Origin: Cohnella rhizoplanae
GTDB taxonomy: Bacteria; Bacillota; Bacilli; Paenibacillales; Paenibacillaceae
Length of the DNA stretch: 56,142 nucleotides
Reading direction: 5' to 3'
Assembly: GCF_948329515.1 (NCBI RefSeq)
Contig: NZ_CAOJCN010000032.1
Coordinates: 1 to 56,142, forward strand
In this document: piece by piece, positions 17,714 to 27,232 of the stretch
Layout of the letters: each line of letters starts with the position of its first letter
How positions within the stretch are numbered: position 1 is the stretch's first letter
Position numbers and translations under genes: made by a program
The notes under the pieces: generated by a model
Told to the model about the DNA's origin: nothing
Database searches by the model: none
What the model saw: only the letters and a program-made list of their open reading frames with translations

Positions 17714-18616
17714 ATGATCAGAACGATCAAAAAGAACTTCGGATTATCGATGTTGGCGCTGCCGGGATTTCTGCTCATTATTCTTTTTAACTACGTGCCG
17801 CTGTACGGCATGCTGCTGCCTTTCAAAAGCTACCGCTACAATCTGGGCATCTGGAACAGCCCTTGGGTCGGCTTCGACAACTTCGGTTTCCTGTTCAACG
17901 GGGACGTGCTCTACCGGGTGCTGAGAAATACGCTTCTCTATAATATGACCTTTATCGTGCTGGGCACCACGCTGTCGGTGACGATCGCGCTGCTGCTGTA
18001 CGAGCTCAGCCGCCGGTTCGTCAAAGCCTATCAGACCATTCTGTTCATCCCTTACTTTATCTCCTGGGTCGTGGCGGGATTCGCTTTCCGCTCGCTCTTC
18101 GATATGGATTATGGCGTCATCAACCGCGTGCTGGTCTCCATGGGCGAAGAGCCGATCCTCTGGTACAGCGATCCCAAGTACTGGCCTTACATTCTGGTGG
18201 CGGCCGCCGTATGGAAGGGGCTCGGCTACGGTTCGGTCATCTACTACGCCGCGCTGATGGGCATCGATTCGGAATATTACGACGCGGCCAAGATCGACGG
18301 GGCGAGCAAGGTCAGGCAGGCGATCTCGATCTCGGTGCCGATGATCAAGCCGATCGTCATCATGATGGTCATCCTGCAGATCGGCAGCATCTGCTACAGC
18401 GACTTCGGGCTGTTCTACAACGTGACGCTCAATTCGTCCCTGCTCTACAAGACGACGGATGTCATCGATACGTTCGTCTACCGGTCGCTGATCGACATGG
18501 GCGACATCGGGATGGCATCGGCAGCGGGCTTTTTCCAATCGATCGTCGGATTTTGCCTCGTGCTCGCGACCAATTCTATCGTCAAAAAAATCAATCCGGA
18601 AAATTCTCTTTTTTAA
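17714..18616 (+). CDS. Sugar ABC transporter permease, LplB type
   Basis: A membrane permease of about 300 residues with six predicted helices, starting with the typical LALPGFLLIILFNYVPLYG first helix and containing the EAA-like loop (YYDAAKIDGASKVRQ) that contacts the ATPase. It pairs with the permease at 18628 and the lipoprotein at 19613 to form an importer of the CUT1/LplABC class for oligosaccharides. No ATP-binding subunit is encoded nearby, as is normal for this class, which uses a shared MsmK-like ATPase. The ATG at 17714 has AAAAGGAAG upstream; the frame extends 150 bases further but through the terminator, so earlier starts are rejected. Confidence 0.92.
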   Translation: MIRTIKKNFGLSMLALPGFLLIILFNYVPLYGMLLPFKSYRYNLGIWNSPWVGFDNFGFLFNGDVLYRVLRNTLLYNMTFIVLGTTLSVTIALLLYELSRRFVKAYQTILFIPYFISWVVAGFAFRSLFDMDYGVINRVLVSMGEEPILWYSDPKYWPYILVAAAVWKGLGYGSVIYYAALMGIDSEYYDAAKIDGASKVRQAISISVPMIKPIVIMMVILQIGSICYSDFGLFYNVTLNSSLLYKTTDVIDTFVYRSLIDMGDIGMASAAGFFQSIVGFCLVLATNSIVKKINPENSLF

Positions 18617-18627
18617 GGAGTGCAGCC

Positions 18628-19536
18628 ATGAACGGTTCCGTAACGGCCCTCAAGCGGAGTCAACCGACCGCCGGGAAAATGTTGATCCATCTCGTCTTTA
18701 TCCTATTGTGCGTAGCCAGCCTGTTTCCGTTTCTCGTCATCATCGGCACGTCGTTCCAGAGCGAGAACGACATCGTCAAGTTCGGCTATTCGGTCATTCC
18801 GAAAAACTTCACGTTCGACGCTTACCGCGTCATCCTGCACGAGCCCAAGGTGCTGTTCCAATCTTACTTCGTCACGATTGCGACGACCGTCATCGGCTCC
18901 CTCGTCGGGATGTGGGTGACGACGACTTACGCTTACGCGATATCCCGCAAGGACTACCGTTTCCGGTCGTTTCTCGCCTTCTTCATCTTTTTTACGATGC
19001 TCTTCCATGGCGGGATGGTTCCTTCGTACATTCTAATGGTCAAATGGCTGGGGCTGAAGAACAACATCCTCGCGCTCATCTTGCCCTATCTGATCAGCGG
19101 CTGGTTCGTGCTCCTGATGAAAGGCTTCCTCCAGACGATCCCGGAAGCGGTCATCGAATCGGCGAAGATCGACGGCGCCGGCGAGCTGCGCATCTTCGCG
19201 CAGATCGTCATCCCGATCTCCAAGCCGGCCTTGGCGACGCTGGGCTTGTTCTTCGCCCTCCAATATTGGAACGACTGGTGGCTGACGCTGCTTTACGTCG
19301 AGCACGACAACCTGATGAAGCTGCAATACTTGCTCATTCGCGTGCTGAAAAACATGGAGTACCTGAATTCGGCGGAAGCCATTCAATACGGACTGGTCAA
19401 ACCGGGCATGCTCGTTCCCTCCTTAAGCGCCAGAATGGCCATGTGTATTTTGGCGGCAGGTCCGATGCTGCTCGTGTTCCCGCTCTTTCAGAAATATTTC
19501 GTGCAGGGCTTGACGGTAGGCTCGGTCAAAGGGTGA
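18628..19536 (+). CDS. Sugar ABC transporter permease, LplC type
   Basis: A 302-residue second permease of the importer, with six helices, an EAA loop (AVIESAKIDGAGELRI) and the typical C-terminal FVQGLTVGSVKG. AAGGAG lies 7 bases before the ATG, and the gene starts 11 bases after the first permease, so they are co-translated. It provides the other half of the membrane channel that accepts sugar from the lipoprotein at 19613. Confidence 0.93.
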   Translation: MNGSVTALKRSQPTAGKMLIHLVFILLCVASLFPFLVIIGTSFQSENDIVKFGYSVIPKNFTFDAYRVILHEPKVLFQSYFVTIATTVIGSLVGMWVTTTYAYAISRKDYRFRSFLAFFIFFTMLFHGGMVPSYILMVKWLGLKNNILALILPYLISGWFVLLMKGFLQTIPEAVIESAKIDGAGELRIFAQIVIPISKPALATLGLFFALQYWNDWWLTLLYVEHDNLMKLQYLLIRVLKNMEYLNSAEAIQYGLVKPGMLVPSLSARMAMCILAAGPMLLVFPLFQKYFVQGLTVGSVKG

Positions 19537-19542
19537 TAATTA

Positions 19543-19571
19543 CAGCCGTGAGTCTTTTGATCTTACGGCTG
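19543..19571 (+). promoter_or_regulatory. Intercistronic hairpin before the binding-protein gene
   Basis: CAGCCGT pairs with ACGGCTG around an 15-base loop between the LplC-type permease and the binding-protein gene. There is no T-run, so it is more likely a processing or stabilising hairpin that lets the binding protein be made in excess than a terminator. Confidence 0.45.
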
Positions 19572-19612
19572 CTGATTATAAATGAAAGGCATATACAAGG
19601 GAGGCAATCCAA

Positions 19613-21217
19613 GTGAGTCCGACAAGCAGGAAAAAGGCAAGATGGATTGGAACAGGGACGTCCGCCATGCTGGCGGCAGCGATTATCGTAAGCGGTTGCA
19701 GTTCGAAGGAAGAGACGTCGTCCAGCCCGTCCGCAAGTTCGGACGCCAGTCCGAGCGCGAGTCCAAGCGCCAGCCCGAGCGCCAGCGCGCCCGCTTCGCA
19801 GCCGGCGGACACGGGAGGCGATACCAAGGACTTCGTCAAACTCAGCTGGTATATGCCCAAGCCCATCGACAACATGAAGGATCAGGCTGCCGTCGAAGCG
19901 GAAGCGAACAAGGTCATCAAGGAGAAGCTGAACGCCGAGCTTCATCTCAATCTGATCGACAATGCCGGCTGGGAAGACAAGATGAAGCTGATCTCCGCGG
20001 CGGGCGAGCCTTACGACATCGTATTTTCCACGTTTTCCTCCAATCGCATCAGCGACAATGTCCAAAAGGGCGCCTTCCTGCCGCTGGATGAGCTGCTGCA
20101 AAAGTACGGCCAAAACATCCTGGCGAAGGTCGACCCCCGCGCGTGGAAAGCGGTGACCTACAAAGGGAAGATCATGGCGATCCCCGCGCAGACGCCCTAT
20201 GCGCCGGCCGGCGCGCACGTTTTCAAGAAGGATATGGTGGAGAAGTACAAATTCGACTACAAGAGCGTCAAGAGCATCAAGGACCTGGAGCCGTTCCTGG
20301 CCGAGATCAAGAAAAACGAGCCGAACATGATCCCGCTCCTGGCCACGGCCACCGGTACCGCGGCGGGCGTCAGCTTGTACGATTATACGACGATCACGCC
20401 CGGCATCTCCTACAGCGAGAAGGACGGAAAGATCGTCAAGATTCTGGACGTACCCGAGAACAAGGAGAACTACCGGACGATCAACGATTTCTACAAAAAA
20501 GGCTATATCGCCAAGGACGCGGCCATCAAGACGGACTACCTGGCCGAAGCCAAATCGGGCAAGTATGCGGTCATGCGCGACTCGGGCGGTTATACGGAGG
20601 ACGGCTCGAAGTCGACGGCGACGTACGGCTTCCCGACGGTAGAGACGCTGGCGGGCTATCCGACGATCTCGACCAATTCGATGACTTCCGCCGCGACGGC
20701 GATCAGCGCCACTTCCAAGAACCCCGAGCGGGCGATGATGCTGCTTAACCTGATCTGGGGCGACAAGTACTTGCTGAATACGCTGGCCTACGGCGTCGAG
20801 GGCAAAAACTATACGGTCAAATCGGGCACGGTGAAGGACGACAATCCGACGATCGAAGCGACCACCGGCGCGGATCAGACCTGGGCGATCTGGCACAACT
20901 GGCTTGGGCCGCTGTGGGATCAATGGGATTCGAACTGGAATTCCACCGCGGCGCTTGAAGCGATGAAGAAGACCAACGACAGCGGCAAGGCGTCGGGCAT
21001 CCTCGGCTTCATCTTCAATCCGGAGCCCGTCAAGACGGAGATCGCTCAAGTGAGCGCCATCCAGAAGGAGTCGAATCCGATCCTGACGACCGGCTCGATG
21101 CCCGACTTCGAGAAGTACTATACCGATCTGCAGCAGCGCCTGAACGAGGCGGGCATGGACAAGATCATGGCCGAAGCGCAGAAGCAATTCGATGCATGGA
21201 AGGCGGAAAACAGCTAA
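19613..21217 (+). CDS. Extracellular sugar-binding lipoprotein (LplA type)
   Basis: A 534-residue lipoprotein. Its signal peptide ends in the lipobox VSGC with C29 as the lipid-bearing cysteine, then comes a Ser/Ala/Pro-rich linker (about residues 33-65) and a solute-binding domain of the extracellular family 1 type. It captures the oligosaccharide outside the membrane and delivers it to the two permeases just upstream. It starts with GTG, supported by AAGGGAGG 7 bases before. The order permease-permease-binding protein is common for LplBCA importers of this group. Terminated by a strong hairpin. Confidence 0.92.
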   Translation: MSPTSRKKARWIGTGTSAMLAAAIIVSGCSSKEETSSSPSASSDASPSASPSASPSASAPASQPADTGGDTKDFVKLSWYMPKPIDNMKDQAAVEAEANKVIKEKLNAELHLNLIDNAGWEDKMKLISAAGEPYDIVFSTFSSNRISDNVQKGAFLPLDELLQKYGQNILAKVDPRAWKAVTYKGKIMAIPAQTPYAPAGAHVFKKDMVEKYKFDYKSVKSIKDLEPFLAEIKKNEPNMIPLLATATGTAAGVSLYDYTTITPGISYSEKDGKIVKILDVPENKENYRTINDFYKKGYIAKDAAIKTDYLAEAKSGKYAVMRDSGGYTEDGSKSTATYGFPTVETLAGYPTISTNSMTSAATAISATSKNPERAMMLLNLIWGDKYLLNTLAYGVEGKNYTVKSGTVKDDNPTIEATTGADQTWAIWHNWLGPLWDQWDSNWNSTAALEAMKKTNDSGKASGILGFIFNPEPVKTEIAQVSAIQKESNPILTTGSMPDFEKYYTDLQQRLNEAGMDKIMAEAQKQFDAWKAENS

Positions 21218-21237
21218 ACGGAACGGAATGGTTAGGC

Positions 21238-21276
21238 AAGGCGGCCCTGCTTCGAGCAAGTCGGGCCGCCTTTTTT
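21238..21276 (+). terminator. Rho-independent terminator after the importer operon
   Basis: AAGGCGGCCC pairs perfectly with GGGCCGCCTT and is followed by a T-run. It ends the importer transcript before the large GH99-like gene. Confidence 0.92.
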
Positions 21277-21321
21277 ATAAGCGACTGTCTCTAATAACAA
21301 AGCAAAGGGGAATCTTTGTTT

Positions 21322-24300
21322 ATGAGCCCATTGAGAAATGGCTGGACCGCTTTCTGTGCGATTGCAATTGTATGCGTTTTCTTTCTGATGGCCGCACCGC
21401 GTTCCGCATCGGCCGACAGCGCGCCGGCGGGGGCCGCGTACCTGGTGGACGAGGATTTCGCGTTTCTCTCCAACCTGGTGCCGGGGGAGAGCCAGCCGTC
21501 CGGCTGGGACGTCCGCGCCGCGGGCGGCGCGCTGACGAGCATTTATAACAACACGTTAAAAATCAGCGATGCCAGTACGAAGCTCCCCGTATCGATGAGC
21601 CGCAAGTTCCCGGCCCAGAGCGAAGGGACGCTGACGATGGAATTCCGCTTCAAGCCCATGAGCGTCATTGGCGGTCTGCATTGGCAGCTGCTCGGCGGCG
21701 ATACGCCAGGCGTCAGCATCGCGACCAGCGCCAGCGGGAGCAATCTCGTGCTGGAGACGTCCGGAGGCGGTACGGTGACCTTGCAAGCCTATTCGGCCAA
21801 CCAAGAATACGGCGTCAAGGTGATTGCGAATCTGACCACGCAAAAGTCGGATGTCTACGTCAACGGCATCCTGCGGGCGAGCGCCCAAAATTTCGCGAAC
21901 ACGGTGTCCGCGCTGAACCGCTTCCAGCTGACGACGGGCGTCGCTTCGACGGGCGACTTCTTCTTTACGCCGCTTCATATCTACAAAGGCTATGCCGTCA
22001 ATGAAAGGCTGCTGTCGGTCACCCCCGAATCGGGCAACCTGCCGCAGGATTGGACGGCCGTCCTTAACGGAGGCACGATTCAGGTCGCCCAGATGCTCAG
22101 CGCCCCGAAGCCGGACGTCAACAGCCTGAAGATCGATGCGTCCGCCTCGGCCGGCAGCATGTCGCTCGCGAAGAGCTTCGCCGCCATCTCGGGCGCTCTG
22201 ACCGCGGAATACAAGATTTTTATCCCGGTAAAGACCGACGGTCTCACAGCCGAATTGAGAAGCGGCAGTACGACGGCGCTCAAGCTGTTCACCGCAGGTG
22301 GGAACCTGGTTTACGAGGACGCGGCCGGACAGCCCGTAAAGCTTTACGACAACTACAAGGCTAACCTGTGGTACCGCCTTAAAGTGGTCCTGAAGCCGGG
22401 CACGCACAAGGCCGACCTCTACGTCAACGGCAAGCTGCAAAAAGCGAACGTCGATATCGCTTCCGGCATCGCTTCCGTCGACGGCATCCGGTTCTCTACC
22501 TCCGCCGCGAATAAAGGCCTGATGTGGCTCGACGATATTCTTGTGTCTGCGAATACGCCGGAGCCGGCGGACTATGTGCCCGCGCCCGCGTCGACAGTCC
22601 TGAGCACAGGCCCTCGCGTCGGCGTGCAGAGCTGCCCGATGTGGCGGGAAGGACATCATCTGGGTTGGGACGTAATCAATCCGTTCCCGGACCGGACGCC
22701 GTATCTGGGCTTCTATGACGAAGGCAATCCGGAGACGGCGGACTGGGAGATCAAGTGGATGCTCGAGCACGGCATCGACTTCCAGATGTCCTGTTGGTTC
22801 AGGCCGATCGGGGGAGAAGGCGCACCGATCAAGGATTCCTACCTGTCCGATGCGCTGGACGACGGCTACTTCAATGCCAAGTACAGCAATCTCGCACACT
22901 TTGCCATCATGTGGGAGAACCTGAACTCGGCGGCGAAGGACATCGCCGATTTCCGCGACAATCTGGTTCCCTACTGGATCGAATATTACTTTAAGGACCC
23001 CCGGTACTTGAAGGTTGACGAAAAACCGGTGTTCACCATCTACAACTACGATCAATTCGTCAAGCTGGCAGGCGGCGACAGCACAAAAGCGAAGGCGTTG
23101 ATGGATATTCTGCGAAGCGCGGCGCGCGATGCCGGCGTCGGCGAGCTAACCATCCTGAACGTATACAACGGTACGAACGCCCAGGATCTGCAGAATCGCA
23201 AGGATGCGGGCTTCGACGGCGTCTACGCCTATTCGTGGGGCTCCTTCGGCGGGCATCCCGAATTTCAGAAGCTCAAGCTGACGCTGGAAAACAACGCCGG
23301 CGTGATGGACGTCATTCCGGGCCTCAGCATGGGCAGGGACGACACCGCCTGGGGGCTGAGCGCGGGGTATTACGCGACCCCGGCCGAATTCAAGTCGCTG
23401 GCGCAGTGGACGAAGGACACCTATATTCCGTCGCTGTCGGCGGGCAATCTGGGCAAGAAGCTCGTCATGCTGGACAACTGGAACGAATTCGGGGAAGGCC
23501 ACTTCCTCATGCCGGCAGGACTCGCGGGCTTCGGCTACGTGGATGCGATCCGCGATGTGTTCTCGGGCGTCAGTACCCATACGGACGCCGTGCCGACCGC
23601 AACGCAGAAAGCGCGGATCAACGTGCTGTATCCGGAAGGGCGCGTCGTGCAGAACCGCACCTTGACGCCTCCGGCGATATCGAGCAATTCGATCGCTTCG
23701 TGGGAGTTCAACACGCCGGGCGACAGCGAGGGCTGGAGCGTGCTGAAGCAGATCGACGCGGTGAGCGTCGCGGGCGGTACCTTCACCGGCACCACCAACA
23801 ACACGGACCCGGGCATCATCTCCGCGGACCATCTGGGGATTAAGGCGGAGGACGCGCCTTATCTCAAGATCCGGATGAAAAACAGCGCGTACGATATCGA
23901 CGGCAGAGTGTTTTTCACGACGGAGCTGGACGGCGACTGGAACGAGACGAAGGCGATGGGCTTCTACGTGAAGCCGCAGGACGACGGATACACGGACTAT
24001 TACGTGGAGATGTGGCGGAACAAGAGCTGGACCGGCAATATCCGGCAGATCCGGATCGATCCGATCTCGGCCGTCGGCACGATCAGCATCGACTATATCC
24101 GTGCGGTCGCCGACGAGTCGACGGCCATCAAGCTGTACATCGACGGCAAGCGGAAAAACTTCAGCCAGCCGGCGCTCGTGCAAGACGGCGTCGTCTTGGT
24201 GCCGATCAAGGACGTCTGGCTGCAGCTCGGCGTCAGGTCCGAGTGGGACGCGGCGAATCAGAAGTTCATCGCCGTCAAGGACGGCAGCGTCTATGAACTA

Positions 24301-27102
24301 TCTGTCGGCAGCACGACGGCGCTCAAGGACAATCAGTCCATCGCGCTCGAACACGCGCCGGTCAAGCTGGCCAACGGAACGGTGCTCGCGCCGCTCTCGT
24401 ACCTCAAGCAAGCCTTCGGGGCGACCGTGAAGTGGGACGCGGCCGCGCAGAAAATCCAGATCTATCCGGCAGGCGTCGTCTGGGACTTTGAATTCGGCGA
24501 CGGCTGGACGGCGAACGGACGCATCGCCGGCGGGCAGGGGCAGGGCGGCCGATTCGGCGGCACCTCCCTGGGCGTATCCGGCGGGGCGGAGCCTGCGGTC
24601 GAATCGCCGGATCTGTTGGGGCTGGACGCGTCTACGATCAAGCGGGTCCGCGTGCAGCTCGGCAACCAGACGACCGGCTCGCAGGCTAAGCTTTACTATA
24701 CGACGGACGCCGATCCGGTTTGGAATGCGGCCAAGTCTTTCTCGACCTATATCCTGCCTAGCGATTCGACCGTCCGCGAGTACGTGTTCGATACGACTTC
24801 CTCGGCCGCATGGACGGGAACAATCAAGCAAATCCGGGTCGTGCCTACGCTGTCGGCCGGCGACTTCAGCATCGATTCCGTGCAGCTGGATACGGCAACC
24901 TCGCTGCCGATGCTGGGCGCCAACCTGGTTGCGGATCCTGGCATGGAAGGAAGCACGATTCAGGCGCGCGTGCAGAACGGCGCGTTGGGACTGGACGTCA
25001 CGCAATACCACAGCGGCCATCAGTCGCTCAAGGTCGTCAAGGACAACCGTTACGGCAGTGCGTCCTTCCCGATCGCCGTCACGCAAGGCCAGGAATACCA
25101 TTATTCGGTCTGGGCGAAGCTCGCGAAGGCGCCGACGCTCAACGAACCGCTGCGGCTTTGCTTGCAGTATACGGTCGACGGCAATATCAAGCAGATGATT
25201 ATTTACACCAGCGCCGGGCTCTCCGCCGATCAATGGACGCAGCTGCAGGGCAACTACACAATCGCGGAGACCAGTCCCATTTCCAATGTGCTGCTTTACT
25301 TTTACACGGAGATCGACGGCACCAATCACGACTACTATCTCGACGATGTCGAAGCGAGGCTCGTGACCTACTCGTCCAGCCCGGCATGGACTTATGCGAC
25401 GGGACTGAGCATGAACCCTGCGACTACGATTAACATGGGCGAGACCAAGACGCTCGTTCCGACGTTCCAGCCCTCGAGCAGCGTCAATAACCAAGCGCTG
25501 ATTTGGAACTCTGACAATCCGGACGTGGCCGTCGTGGACATCAGCGGCACGGTGTTCGCAAAGAACGCGGGCATTGCGCATATTACGGCAACGGCCATCG
25601 ACGGAGGCTTCACGGCGACGACGACCGTGACGGTGTCGCTCGGTTCCGGGCAGCCCGCCGACGCGGTGCTGGGAAGCAATCTCATCTTGAACCCCGACAT
25701 GGAGGGCGCCGCGATTCCTTCGTCTTATTACGGCTCCAGCGCCAGCGTAGCCCTGACAACGGCAGAGAAACGCCTGGGGGCGCAGTCTCTTCAGGTGACG
25801 AAGCTGAATGACAACAGATTCGCGTCGTTCTTCATGCCCACATCGATCGAGCAGGGGAAGACCTATTATTATTCGGCCTGGGCCAAACTGGCTGCAGCAC
25901 CCGCGCAGCCTGCGCTGTTCCGGATCTGCCTGCAATACAAGGTGGATGGCGTCGGGAAGCAGATTTATATTTTCACCAGCGCGCCGCTGCTCAGGGGGGG
26001 CTGGACGCAGGCATCGGGCTTTTGGAAAATTAATGAGCCGGGGACCGTCAGCGATGTCCGGGTGTACCTGTATACGGAACAAAGCGGTCCGGTGCAAACC
26101 TTCTACGTCGACGATATCGAGGTCCGTCCGGTCATAGCGGACAGTACCCCGCCGGTCACGACGGCCGCGCTGAATCCGTCGGTGCCGGACGGTCCGGGGG
26201 GCGCGTATAACGGCCCGGTTACGCTGACGCTTGCGGCATCGGACAGCGTATCCAGCGTTGCGCAGACCGTGTACAGCGTCGATAACGGAACGACTTGGAC
26301 GCCGTACACGGCGCCGCTGACGTTCGGCAAGCAAGGCTCGTATACGGTTCTTTACAAGTCGACCGACCTGGCGGGCAATGCCGAGACGCAGCAGAGCGTC
26401 AGCTTCAGCCTGGCCGCCACGGTGACCACGGTCTCCCTGCAGGATAGCGCGGGACAGCCGCTCGCCGGCGGCACGGTCAAGTATTACGACGGCAGCTGGA
26501 AGGACTTAGGGACGACGGACGCCTCGGGGCAGGCGACGAAGGCGCTGCCGGAGCGGAGCTATATTTTCTCCGTGACCTATCTTGGTACGACCAAACAGCT
26601 GACGCAAAATACGAGTACGGGTCCGGCATCCGTAGCCTTCCAGACAGTAAAGGCGAAGGTTCAGCTGAAAGACAGCCAAGGCAATCCGCTGAACGGCGCC
26701 GACACGAAGGTGTATGCGGGAGGGAGCTGGCAGACGATCGGCACGACTGCAGGCGGCGAAACGGCGAAGGAGCTGCTGCCGGGCTCATATACGTTCGGCA
26801 TTACCTATGACGGCGTCTACAAGGAGAAGGTCCAGAATATCGGCGACGATCCGACGGTCGTTTACCAGACGGCGAGCGTCCTCATTCAATTGAAGGATGC
26901 CGGCGGCAACCCGGTCAACGGCGGCACGGCCAAGGTGTATGCGGGCGGCAGCTGGCGGTCGATCGGCAGCACGGCGGGCGGCGAGATCCGCGTGGAACTG
27001 CTGCCAGGCTCCTACACTTTCGGCATGACGTACGGGACGGCGCTCGCGAACATCGTGAAGGATATCGGGGCGGATCCGACCGTCGTGTTCCAACTGCCTT
27101 AA
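21322..27102 (+). CDS. Giant secreted GH99-like (WbsX-type) multidomain protein
   Basis: About 1,926 residues with a Sec signal peptide (cleavage near SASA-DS). Domains in order, by residue: two LamG-like sandwiches (45-415); a GH99-like/WbsX TIM-barrel (436-750) with LDNWNEFGEGH near 725; a galactose-binding-like region (790-930); a copper-amine-oxidase-N-type domain (940-1052); another carbohydrate-binding region (1070-1195); CBM4/9-like modules (1204-1352 and 1454-1605) around a BIG2 Ig domain (1359-1442); an OmpL47-like Ig domain (1612-1700); and three ~75-residue repeats with KVYAGGSW and ELLPGSYTFG motifs (1702-end). GH99 enzymes cleave alpha-mannans internally, so this is the probable extracellular endo-enzyme of the locus. 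The copper-amine-oxidase-N module often binds cell wall. A TTG two codons earlier, nearer the AAAGGGG site, is an alternative start. Confidence 0.85.
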   Translation: MSPLRNGWTAFCAIAIVCVFFLMAAPRSASADSAPAGAAYLVDEDFAFLSNLVPGESQPSGWDVRAAGGALTSIYNNTLKISDASTKLPVSMSRKFPAQSEGTLTMEFRFKPMSVIGGLHWQLLGGDTPGVSIATSASGSNLVLETSGGGTVTLQAYSANQEYGVKVIANLTTQKSDVYVNGILRASAQNFANTVSALNRFQLTTGVASTGDFFFTPLHIYKGYAVNERLLSVTPESGNLPQDWTAVLNGGTIQVAQMLSAPKPDVNSLKIDASASAGSMSLAKSFAAISGALTAEYKIFIPVKTDGLTAELRSGSTTALKLFTAGGNLVYEDAAGQPVKLYDNYKANLWYRLKVVLKPGTHKADLYVNGKLQKANVDIASGIASVDGIRFSTSAANKGLMWLDDILVSANTPEPADYVPAPASTVLSTGPRVGVQSCPMWREGHHLGWDVINPFPDRTPYLGFYDEGNPETADWEIKWMLEHGIDFQMSCWFRPIGGEGAPIKDSYLSDALDDGYFNAKYSNLAHFAIMWENLNSAAKDIADFRDNLVPYWIEYYFKDPRYLKVDEKPVFTIYNYDQFVKLAGGDSTKAKALMDILRSAARDAGVGELTILNVYNGTNAQDLQNRKDAGFDGVYAYSWGSFGGHPEFQKLKLTLENNAGVMDVIPGLSMGRDDTAWGLSAGYYATPAEFKSLAQWTKDTYIPSLSAGNLGKKLVMLDNWNEFGEGHFLMPAGLAGFGYVDAIRDVFSGVSTHTDAVPTATQKARINVLYPEGRVVQNRTLTPPAISSNSIASWEFNTPGDSEGWSVLKQIDAVSVAGGTFTGTTNNTDPGIISADHLGIKAEDAPYLKIRMKNSAYDIDGRVFFTTELDGDWNETKAMGFYVKPQDDGYTDYYVEMWRNKSWTGNIRQIRIDPISAVGTISIDYIRAVADESTAIKLYIDGKRKNFSQPALVQDGVVLVPIKDVWLQLGVRSEWDAANQKFIAVKDGSVYELSVGSTTALKDNQSIALEHAPVKLANGTVLAPLSYLKQAFGATVKWDAAAQKIQIYPAGVVWDFEFGDGWTANGRIAGGQGQGGRFGGTSLGVSGGAEPAVESPDLLGLDASTIKRVRVQLGNQTTGSQAKLYYTTDADPVWNAAKSFSTYILPSDSTVREYVFDTTSSAAWTGTIKQIRVVPTLSAGDFSIDSVQLDTATSLPMLGANLVADPGMEGSTIQARVQNGALGLDVTQYHSGHQSLKVVKDNRYGSASFPIAVTQGQEYHYSVWAKLAKAPTLNEPLRLCLQYTVDGNIKQMIIYTSAGLSADQWTQLQGNYTIAETSPISNVLLYFYTEIDGTNHDYYLDDVEARLVTYSSSPAWTYATGLSMNPATTINMGETKTLVPTFQPSSSVNNQALIWNSDNPDVAVVDISGTVFAKNAGIAHITATAIDGGFTATTTVTVSLGSGQPADAVLGSNLILNPDMEGAAIPSSYYGSSASVALTTAEKRLGAQSLQVTKLNDNRFASFFMPTSIEQGKTYYYSAWAKLAAAPAQPALFRICLQYKVDGVGKQIYIFTSAPLLRGGWTQASGFWKINEPGTVSDVRVYLYTEQSGPVQTFYVDDIEVRPVIADSTPPVTTAALNPSVPDGPGGAYNGPVTLTLAASDSVSSVAQTVYSVDNGTTWTPYTAPLTFGKQGSYTVLYKSTDLAGNAETQQSVSFSLAATVTTVSLQDSAGQPLAGGTVKYYDGSWKDLGTTDASGQATKALPERSYIFSVTYLGTTKQLTQNTSTGPASVAFQTVKAKVQLKDSQGNPLNGADTKVYAGGSWQTIGTTAGGETAKELLPGSYTFGITYDGVYKEKVQNIGDDPTVVYQTASVLIQLKDAGGNPVNGGTAKVYAGGSWRSIGSTAGGEIRVELLPGSYTFGMTYGTALANIVKDIGADPTVVFQLP

Positions 27103-27116
27103 TCGCATGACCTCGG

Positions 27117-27180
27117 AGGATGCTCCCGCCGGACCTCGGACTTGCGCGTCGGTCCGCGTCGGCGAGCATCCTTTCCTTTT
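27117..27180 (+). terminator. Terminator between the GH99-like and GH2 genes
   Basis: AGGATGCTC pairs with GAGCATCCT around a long, itself paired, GC-rich loop; a pyrimidine run TTTCCTTTT follows. It probably separates the two transcripts. Confidence 0.75.
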
Positions 27181-27232
27181 GACGCTGCTGCCCGAATGAC
27201 AAAAGAATCAGATTACCGGAGGAAGATAGCAA

